NCBI RefSeq assembly: GCF_000805675.1
Contig: NZ_JSEF01000015.1
Location: forward strand, 186,001-250,000
Reading direction: 5' to 3'
DNA from: Corynebacterium minutissimum
GTDB lineage: Bacteria; Actinomycetota; Actinomycetes; Mycobacteriales; Mycobacteriaceae
Length of the DNA stretch: 64,000 bases
The position numbers and the translations under genes were made by a program. The notes under the pieces are model-generated. The model made no database searches and was not told the DNA's origin. It saw only the letters and a list, made by a program, of their open reading frames with translations. Shown piece by piece: positions 58,262-64,000 of this stretch (position 1 is the first letter of the stretch; each line of letters starts with the position of its first letter).

Positions 58262-58757
58262 CGGACTCTTGTGCCTCCTTCCGCTCTGCCATGAACATCG
58301 CGATGATAAACACCACCACACCACACGTGATTGAGGCATCCGCGATGTTAAAGACAGCGAAGCTGCCGACGGAAATGTAATCCACCACGTGTCCAAACCA
58401 GAATCCCGGCTCGCGCACCAGGCGGTCGATCAGATTACCCAGCGCCCCGCCCGCAATCATGGCCAAGCCTACCGCCTGCCACTTGTCATGAATCCTCGGC
58501 GCAGCGATGGCAACACCTACGACGAAGGCCAGCTGGATGGTGGTAAACAGCCACGTCGAGCCCTCCCCTCCCATGGAGAAAGCCGCGCCGGGGTTGAAAA
58601 GGAGGTAGAAGCGGAACCAGTTACCAATCACCGGCAGCGCTTCACCTTCGGTAAGGATCGACAGCATCAGTTGCTTCACTGCTTGGTCCACGGCAGCTAC
58701 TCCCAGCACCACCGCGGCCATTGTTCCGATATATCTCCTTGCCTTCACCCGTTCCAT
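58254..58757 (-). CDS. lspA: Lipoprotein signal peptidase
   Basis: 167 residues from the ATG at 58757 ([11 protein letters not shown]); ATG at 58772 is possible and longer readings to 58922 overlap the divergent lipoprotein gene. Aspartic membrane protease that cleaves diacylglyceryl-modified prolipoproteins. Four helices; conserved [26 protein letters not shown] and the catalytic pair in [20 protein letters not shown] (two Asp). Works after Lgt encoded at 25469. Confidence 0.95.
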   Translation of the reverse strand: MERVKARRYIGTMAAVVLGVAAVDQAVKQLMLSILTEGEALPVIGNWFRFYLLFNPGAAFSMGGEGSTWLFTTIQLAFVVGVAIAAPRIHDKWQAVGLAMIAGGALGNLIDRLVREPGFWFGHVVDYISVGSFAVFNIADASITCGVVVFIIAMFMAERKEAQESDA

Positions 58758-58798
58758 TCTAAACAGCCCCATCCGGTATTTTGGAATGCGTGTTTCGT

Positions 58799-59737
58799 GT
58801 GAGAGTCGTTTCAGTTCTGTCCGCTGCAGCCTTGGCCTTGACCGGCACTCTTGCTGGCTGTTCCTATTCCCAGCCGGCCAAGCCGGTGGAAGAACCCGTG
58901 GGCTTGCCTCTCGACGCCCCACGCGTCACCGTCCACTCCCCCGGTGACGGCGCCGGCCGCGTGCTGGCCTATCAGGACCTTGATTCCGAGCAGTCCCTGA
59001 CCTACTCCGTCGCCACTGGCTTTGACCAGGAGCTGCGCAAAGATGGCAGCGAAGGCACTGCGCCCGAAGCTACCGATAAAATCACCCTCCCGTTGCAGGC
59101 TTCCGTGGAGGCGGCTACCGAAAACGTCGAGGGCCAGCTGCCGGCGAGCCGCAATGCCTTCGTCACCGTGGGCAAGCCCGAGGCCGAAGGTGCTGATGTG
59201 GAGTCTGCTGAAGGTTTCCAGTTTGGTTGGCGCGGCACCGATACCGGCCAAATGAACTCACTGCGCCTCGCCGCGCCGCAGGCAGCCACCGATGAGGCGC
59301 GCAGTGCCGTGGAGCGCGCGATTACCAGCCTGACGTCGCTGCCCATTGTCTTCCCTGAAGAAGAGATCGGTCCCGGCGCGGAGTGGACGGTGGAGTCCCG
59401 CGTCACCGGTGAATCCACGCTGTTGCAAACCACCACGTACACCTTGGACAAGCTCGACGGCGATGTGGCGACGCTCAACGTTTCCGTGGAGCAGCGCCCG
59501 TCCCTGGGCGCGCTGTCCTTCGACGGCGCCGACGCCCCTGAAGAGCTACAGGACAAGGAACTTAAGGTCCTCGATACCACGACGCAGTCCGAGGGCACCG
59601 TCACCGTGGATCTGACCAAGCCGCTGCCGACTGCTGGCGAGGTCTCCATCACCACCGTCATCTCCTATGGTGCGGAAGGTTCGGACCTGCGTGTCCTGCA
59701 GACCAGCGCTACCGAAATGAGTTTTCACACCGACTAA
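58799..59737 (+). CDS. Secreted lipoprotein, unknown
   Basis: About 312 residues if the GTG at 58799 is used (58790 GTG and 58781 TTG are alternatives). Signal peptide with lipobox LAGC (Cys near residue 21). The mature part is beta-rich and acidic, with regularly spaced Val/Thr strands (EWTVESRVTGESTLLQTTTY; EGTVTVDLTKPLPTAGEVSI). No metal or catalytic motif. The start is divergent from lspA. A terminator follows. Confidence 0.78.
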   Translation: MRVVSVLSAAALALTGTLAGCSYSQPAKPVEEPVGLPLDAPRVTVHSPGDGAGRVLAYQDLDSEQSLTYSVATGFDQELRKDGSEGTAPEATDKITLPLQASVEAATENVEGQLPASRNAFVTVGKPEAEGADVESAEGFQFGWRGTDTGQMNSLRLAAPQAATDEARSAVERAITSLTSLPIVFPEEEIGPGAEWTVESRVTGESTLLQTTTYTLDKLDGDVATLNVSVEQRPSLGALSFDGADAPEELQDKELKVLDTTTQSEGTVTVDLTKPLPTAGEVSITTVISYGAEGSDLRVLQTSATEMSFHTD

Positions 59738-59756
59738 ACTCTCCACACCCATAAGA

Positions 59757-59803
59757 AAGCGCCCGTCGGCCCCGGTTTCGTACCGAGGACTGACTGGGCG
59801 CTT
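59757..59803. terminator. Terminator between two convergent lipoprotein genes
   Basis: AAGCGCCC (59757-59764) pairs with GGGCGCTT (59796-59803); GTC/GAC and CGG/CCG inner pairs extend the stem. It lies 20 bases past the upstream stop and 31 bases past the downstream one, probably acting in both directions. Confidence 0.75.
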
Positions 59804-59833
59804 GTGCTTTCTCGCAGCTGCTGCGCGAGAAAC

Positions 59834-60460
59834 TTACTGCGCTGGAGCCTCACCTTCGGCGGGGGCGTCAGCTGCGTCGACGGGAGCCTCGCCCTCGGCT
59901 GGCGTCTCACCGTCTGGGGCGTCGGCAGGCGCGTCTACTGCGGAATCGGCACACATCTCCGGAACCTCTTCCGGCGGCACAATATTGGTCACGAGGACAC
60001 AGGCCCACGTCTGGGACAGCTTCCACGTACCGCCATCGTTGATGAACTCCACCTGATCAGCGGTCTGCTGCTGGCCGTCCGGGGTATTGATGTGAACGGT
60101 CGCCAGTGCAGAGTCCGGCACGAGGCCCGGGATGACCGGGGCAACAACCTCAAAGGTGGCGCCGGATTCGGCCTGGGACTGAGACATGACGTCGAAAAGC
60201 TCCGGCGCCGTCTCGCTGCCCTGGACCAGCTGAACTTTCTCTTCCTGCGGCACGTTCGGGTCAGAAGCCTTCGCCAGGATCTCGTTGAGCTGCTCCACGG
60301 ACGGCATCTCGGTGGAGACGACCTGGGAGGCAGAGGTCTCGCCGGTGGGCTTCGCGGCGCTGCTCGAGTTCGCCGCGTCCTCGTCCGAGGACGAGCAGGC
60401 AGCCAAGGAGACACTTGTACCCAGGGCCAGGATGGCGGCGCTCAGCTTGATGGATTTCAC
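59834..60460 (-). CDS. MTB12-like (low-molecular-weight antigen) lipoprotein
   Basis: 208 residues. Signal peptide and lipobox LAAC (Cys22), followed by a Ser/Ala-rich linker. The globular core (~50-160) matches the mycobacterial Mtb12/CFP-2-type domain: MPSVEQLNEILAKASDPNVPQEEK, LVQGSETAPELFDVM and EFINDGGTWKLSQTWACVLV. The C-terminal ~35 residues are Ala/Pro/Glu/Asp repeats (APADAPDGETPAEGEAP). Function of the family is unknown. Confidence 0.85.
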   Translation of the reverse strand: MKSIKLSAAILALGTSVSLAACSSSDEDAANSSSAAKPTGETSASQVVSTEMPSVEQLNEILAKASDPNVPQEEKVQLVQGSETAPELFDVMSQSQAESGATFEVVAPVIPGLVPDSALATVHINTPDGQQQTADQVEFINDGGTWKLSQTWACVLVTNIVPPEEVPEMCADSAVDAPADAPDGETPAEGEAPVDAADAPAEGEAPAQ

Positions 60461-60566
60461 AGATACTCCTCACGTAGGGGGTCGTGGTTAATCTCCTTCA
60501 CTCTAGCGCTCACGCACACCAGCCTGTGTTTCCCGCGCAGGGTTGCGCCTGAAGTACCCTGGTGGA

Positions 60567-61487
60567 ATGACTTTCGCGCTCATCGCCACCGGCGGCACCA
60601 TTGCCTGCACCACCATTGCTGACGGTTCCCTCGTCCCAACTGTTAGCGGCCAACAGCTGGCTGACTCCCTGGGCAACGACATCGAAGTCGTGGAATTTCG
60701 CGCACTGGATTCGAGCTCAATTACGCTGGCTGACCTCGATGAGCTTCTGCTTTGCGTGCGCACACAGCTTGCTCGCCCGGAAATTAAAGGCGTGCTCATT
60801 ACTCACGGCACGGATTCGATGGAGGAAACCGCGCTGGCCTTGTCCCTGTTTGACTTAGGTGATGGCCCCATTGTTCTTACGGGCGCGCAGCGCGCCTTCG
60901 ACCACCCAGAGGGCGATGGCCCGCGCAATCTGCGTGATGCCTTCGACCTTCTGTGCTCGGGCAAACCTGGTGTGTGGGTTCAGTTTGGGGGAAAGACCAT
61001 CCCCGGCCGCGGGGCGCGCAAGTGGCATACCTCGCACCTCAACGGCTTTGAGGAGCTGCCGGTGGGAGACTCCGCACTGCCGGCCTTGCCCCTAACAGCG
61101 ATGGCCGAGTACCCAGTCGAGATCATCGCCGCCTACCCGGGTGCCGGATCCATGCTTGTCGACGCCTCCCTGGGCCACACCAAAGGCCTCGTCATCGAAG
61201 CCATGGGCTCGGGCAATATGGGCGCAGAGATGGGCGCCGGGGTGGCCCGCGCGCTGCAGGCAGGAGTGCCGGTGGTGATCAGCACGCGCACTCCCTATGG
61301 GGTAACCAAGCTGGCCTATGGCGGCGCGGGTGGAGGCGCCACCTTAGGCGAGATGGGCGCGGTGGCTTCCGGCGGATTCCGTGCCGGCCAGGCGCGTATT
61401 ATGCTCGCCGCAGCATTGGCTACCGGCACTCCAGTGGCCGACATGTTTAGCTCCGCGCCGCAGGCCACGACGTATACCGCGAGCTAG
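60567..61487 (+). CDS. L-asparaginase
   Basis: 306 residues from the ATG at 60567. Asparaginase/glutaminase fold with nucleophile loop ATGGTIACTT (T11), second triad THGTDSMEETA (~83-93) and TGAQRAFDHPEGDGPRNL. Hydrolyses asparagine to aspartate and ammonia. No signal peptide, so cytoplasmic type. The stop overlaps the convergent dinB stop region by four bases. Confidence 0.93.
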   Translation: MTFALIATGGTIACTTIADGSLVPTVSGQQLADSLGNDIEVVEFRALDSSSITLADLDELLLCVRTQLARPEIKGVLITHGTDSMEETALALSLFDLGDGPIVLTGAQRAFDHPEGDGPRNLRDAFDLLCSGKPGVWVQFGGKTIPGRGARKWHTSHLNGFEELPVGDSALPALPLTAMAEYPVEIIAAYPGAGSMLVDASLGHTKGLVIEAMGSGNMGAEMGAGVARALQAGVPVVISTRTPYGVTKLAYGGAGGGATLGEMGAVASGGFRAGQARIMLAAALATGTPVADMFSSAPQATTYTAS

Positions 61488-62941
61488 CTGTCCCCAGCCG
61501 GTACTTCTTCCTCCGCATCATCGGACTCTGCGTCTGCCTCCATCGGGATGTCCTCCCACGCCAGCGAATCCAGCGGATCGGCGGGTCGGAGTTCTTCATC
61601 TTCAGCAGCAAAAGAACGAACAAACCCCGGCCCCGTCGCCCGCGTTTCAAAGCGCACGCTGACTACCCCATGTCCGGTGCCTTGAATCCAGCCGTGGCCA
61701 AACTCCGGGTGGTAGACGTCCTGGGTCGCATGCCAGCGCTGCGCCGAGTCCGGCCCCGCTTCCCTGAACGATTCCGCCTCTGCGCCGGTCTCTGTTTCAG
61801 TGTCAGGCACGCCGGGCAGGTGGTCGCTGACTCCGGTCTCGTAGTCCGTATCCGGAGCTGGGCGTACGATCTCGCGGTCAAGTTCCGGGAAAAGGACATC
61901 TTGGCGGGCTGTTTCCAAGCCCGAATAGCTCACTCCAACCAACCGGATGGGCCCTAATTCGTCGGGGTAGCGCGCCAAGCTCAATGCTCGCGCTTTGAGG
62001 ATTTCTAGATCGTCGGTGGCATAGGGCAAGGTGGCTGAACGTGACTCAATGTGGAAATCCGCCATCCGCAATTTCACTGTCACGGTACGAGCACCCCGCC
62101 CATCCTTGAGCAAGCGGCGGTGCGCACCTTCTGCTGCCCGCGTCAACGCAGCATCCACCTCCGGCACCGTGCGCAAGTCCGTGGGGTAGGTAAACTCCGT
62201 GGAAATCTGCTTCGCAATCGCGCGCGGAGCTACAGGCCTCTCATCAATGCCTTGCGCCAACTGCCACAGCTGCACGCCCACCACTCCACCAAGGGAAATC
62301 TCCACCTCTTTGCGGCTCATGGCCGCCAGCTGCCCAATGGTCTCTACCCCAATGGCCGCGAGCTTCTGCTGCGTCACCGGACCCGCGCCCCACAGCTTGC
62401 CCACGGGCAACGGGTGGATAAGTTCACCGAACCGTTCCTGCGGCACCACGAAGGTGCCATCTGGTTTCGCTTCGCCCGAGGCAATCTTCGCCGCTTGCTT
62501 TCCCGCCCCCGCACCGATAGAGCTAGGTAGGCCGGTTTCCTCGCGGATCACACGGCGTAGGTTCTCGGCCCACTCGTGGACGTCGTCAGGCGCGGCCCCA
62601 GCCAGCGCAGCCGGTTCCATGAACGCTTCATCAATGGAAAGCTGCTCAATGAGCCCCGCATGGTCAGCGATGATGCCAAAGACTCGGCGTGAGGCCGCCG
62701 AATACACTGCTCGACGCGGCGTCACCACCACGGCCTGGTAGCCCACCAGCTGCTGGGCGCGGAACATGGGCATAGCGGAATGCGCACCATATTCACGGGC
62801 TTCGTAAGAAGCTCCAGCCACCACGCCGCGCCCACCTGCGCCGCCCACGAGCACGGGCCGGCCTCGCAGCGTGGGCCGGGTCAGCTGCTCCACGGAGGCA
62901 AAGAAGGCATCCATGTCGATATGAAGGACCCAGCGTTGCAT
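61484..62941 (-). CDS. dinB: DNA polymerase IV (Y family) with C-terminal Tudor-like tail
   Basis: 485 residues from the ATG at 62941 (MQRWVLHIDMDAFFASVEQ). Catalytic carboxylates D9 and D11 (IDMDAFF) and SIDEAFME (~101) are intact; palm, HhH thumb (LWGAGPVTQQKLAAIGVETIGQLA) and little finger follow to ~360. The tail (~365-485) is extra compared with E. coli DinB (351). Within it residues 409-~455 (VYHPEFGHGW, GVVSVRFE, ADPLDSL) resemble the C-terminal Tudor-like domain of UvrD/PcrA helicases. No beta-clamp motif was identified with confidence. Translesion polymerase. Confidence 0.9.
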   Translation of the reverse strand: MQRWVLHIDMDAFFASVEQLTRPTLRGRPVLVGGAGGRGVVAGASYEAREYGAHSAMPMFRAQQLVGYQAVVVTPRRAVYSAASRRVFGIIADHAGLIEQLSIDEAFMEPAALAGAAPDDVHEWAENLRRVIREETGLPSSIGAGAGKQAAKIASGEAKPDGTFVVPQERFGELIHPLPVGKLWGAGPVTQQKLAAIGVETIGQLAAMSRKEVEISLGGVVGVQLWQLAQGIDERPVAPRAIAKQISTEFTYPTDLRTVPEVDAALTRAAEGAHRRLLKDGRGARTVTVKLRMADFHIESRSATLPYATDDLEILKARALSLARYPDELGPIRLVGVSYSGLETARQDVLFPELDREIVRPAPDTDYETGVSDHLPGVPDTETETGAEAESFREAGPDSAQRWHATQDVYHPEFGHGWIQGTGHGVVSVRFETRATGPGFVRSFAAEDEELRPADPLDSLAWEDIPMEADAESDDAEEEVPAGDS

Positions 62942-63056
62942 GTGCTCCAGTGTAAACACCGCGCGCGGGTAACCACCCCATTATTCATGTTTCTTTGTTT
63001 CTTTCGTAACTTTTACGCTCCCCTCTGCTTACTTTACCGCCCTAACCTTTTTCGCC

Positions 63057-64000
63057 GTGACTTCTCAGCTCTCGCCCCAACACCCTGCCTCCCAAGCCCA
63101 CGTGGTCATCAACGGCATTAAGCGCGAGTTCGCGGACAACACCGGTCTCCATGCCACTGACCTCGTCATTAACTCCGGCGAGTTCATCTCTATCCTCGGC
63201 CCCTCCGGCTGTGGAAAGTCCACGCTTCTGCGCTGCATCGCAGGCCTCGAAACACCTGATGCCGGCACCATTACCTTTTCCGGTAAAGAAATGTTCGGCC
63301 CCCACACGAACGTTCCGGTGAATAAGCGTAACTTGTCCATGGTGTTTCAAGATCTGGCCCTGTGGCCGCACATGACTGTGGAGAAGAACATCGAGTTTTC
63401 CCTCACGACCGCGGGGAACAAGCTGTCGTCTGCGGAACGCGCCGAACGAGTGCGCACGTGCATGGACATGGTCGGTATTACCCCGAAAGCTCAGGCTCGC
63501 CCCAATCAGCTCTCCGGCGGCCAGCAGCAGCGCGTAGCTATCGCCCGCGCGCTTGTCTCCAACCCGCAGCTACTTCTCATGGATGAGCCACTCTCTGCGC
63601 TCGATGCCGCTCTACGCGTTCAAATTCGTGCCGAGCTCACCGCGCTTGCTCACGATTTGGGCCTCACGGTCATTTACGTCACCCACGATCAATCCGAGGC
63701 TCTGTCGATGTCGGACCGAGTCGTCGTCATGAAAGACGGTGTCATCGAACAGTTCGCCGATCCTGTTACCCTCTACGATTCCCCCGCCACTCCCTTCGTC
63801 GGCGGCTTCGTGGGCACCATGAACCGCCGCGCCGGGCTTCCCGACGTCCGTCCAGAAAACCTCACCGTCCTTGGCGCGGAGGAAGACATCGGGTCTTTCC
63901 CGCACCACGTGGACGGGGTCGTCCGCACTGCTCAGTACATCGGCGGGCGCTACGAGTTGCACTGCGATGTCGAGGGCGCTGACGAACCCTGGGTGGCTTA
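63057..64000 (+). CDS. ABC transporter ATP-binding protein (partial, 3' end outside window)
   Basis: About 314 codons visible from a GTG at 63057; no stop before the right edge. Walker A GPSGCGKST (48-56), Q-loop MVFQDLALWPHMTVEKN, signature LSGGQQQR (152-159), Walker B LLLMDEPLSALD (172-183) and H-loop VIYVTHDQSEAL. The C-terminal part is a TOBE-like regulatory domain (DVRPENLTVLGAEEDIG). This subfamily (MalK/PotA/FbpC-like) imports sugars, polyamines, iron(III) or phosphonates; the VFQDLALWPHMTV pattern is common in FbpC-like members, but the substrate is open. It is divergent from dinB over 115 AT-rich bases. Confidence 0.9.
   Translation, partial: MTSQLSPQHPASQAHVVINGIKREFADNTGLHATDLVINSGEFISILGPSGCGKSTLLRCIAGLETPDAGTITFSGKEMFGPHTNVPVNKRNLSMVFQDLALWPHMTVEKNIEFSLTTAGNKLSSAERAERVRTCMDMVGITPKAQARPNQLSGGQQQRVAIARALVSNPQLLLMDEPLSALDAALRVQIRAELTALAHDLGLTVIYVTHDQSEALSMSDRVVVMKDGVIEQFADPVTLYDSPATPFVGGFVGTMNRRAGLPDVRPENLTVLGAEEDIGSFPHHVDGVVRTAQYIGGRYELHCDVEGADEPWVA

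Noticed and set aside
63030..63056. DtxR iron box before the ABC transporter gene
   Set aside because: Only one half (CCTAACCTTT) resembles the consensus; the other half is missing.

Overview
The window is a gene-dense stretch of actinobacterial chromosome, almost certainly from the genus Corynebacterium. Supporting evidence: a his operon with the corynebacterial order hisD-hisC-hisB-small membrane protein-MFS-hisH-hisA-impA-hisF-hisI; an fused MnhA/B antiporter subunit; a SepIVA-type coiled-coil protein near rnc; a membrane-anchored FtsY with a very long acidic linker; glgX/glgP glycogen genes; an MTB12-like lipoprotein; and a perfect McbR-type operator. Base composition is GC-rich and even. 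I saw no insertion sequence, prophage, CRISPR array, rRNA or tRNA, and no gene-free stretch longer than about 250 bases.

Layout. 1-5391 (minus): Mrp/Mnh-type Na+/H+ antiporter operon mnhA-mnhC-mnhD-mnhE, cut by the left edge. 5506-15083 (minus): a housekeeping run read as yceD-rnc-mutM-AGCS symporter-acyP-smc-ftsY, closed by a strong terminator. 15256-23663: an orphan membrane protein behind an unusual leader hairpin, sepIVA, gdhA, glycerate kinase, a small unknown gene, an M20 amidohydrolase and glycogen phosphorylase. 23797-36261 (minus): pyk and lgt, a degenerate TrpC paralogue and the Rv1610-like trp-region membrane protein, then the his operon. 36424-43069: an unknown YbjN-like protein, a membrane protein, a lipoprotein with Lys/Glu repeats, a TetR regulator, glgX and a DEDDh exonuclease with a BRCT domain. 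43199-47502: an unknown gene, a small alarmone synthetase, an S4 RNA-binding protein, a small membrane protein, a YigZ/IMPACT protein and ilvA. 47678-50509: two exported, membrane-anchored proteins. 50604-55468 (minus): a MetE-like protein under a McbR operator, and dnaE. 55530-64000: rarD, an lspA-rluD-membrane protein operon, two lipoproteins, asparaginase, dinB with a Tudor-like tail, and an ABC transporter ATPase cut by the right edge.

How the genes fit together. The minus-strand core between 23.8 and 36.3 kb keeps the order seen in mycobacteria (his genes - trp genes - lgt - pyk), but trpE, trpB and trpA are missing. What is left is a TrpC-like protein with altered catalytic motifs and the trp-region membrane protein. 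The neighbouring HisA has lost an arginine that PriA-type bifunctional enzymes use. I read this as the fossil of an ancestral actinobacterial trp operon, made redundant when corynebacteria took up a separate complete trp operon. This is the most interesting signal here. The rest is mainly conserved corynebacterial core genome. I did not find convincing evidence of a new multi-gene system; the other findings are regulatory palindromes, unusual domain fusions and gene overlaps.
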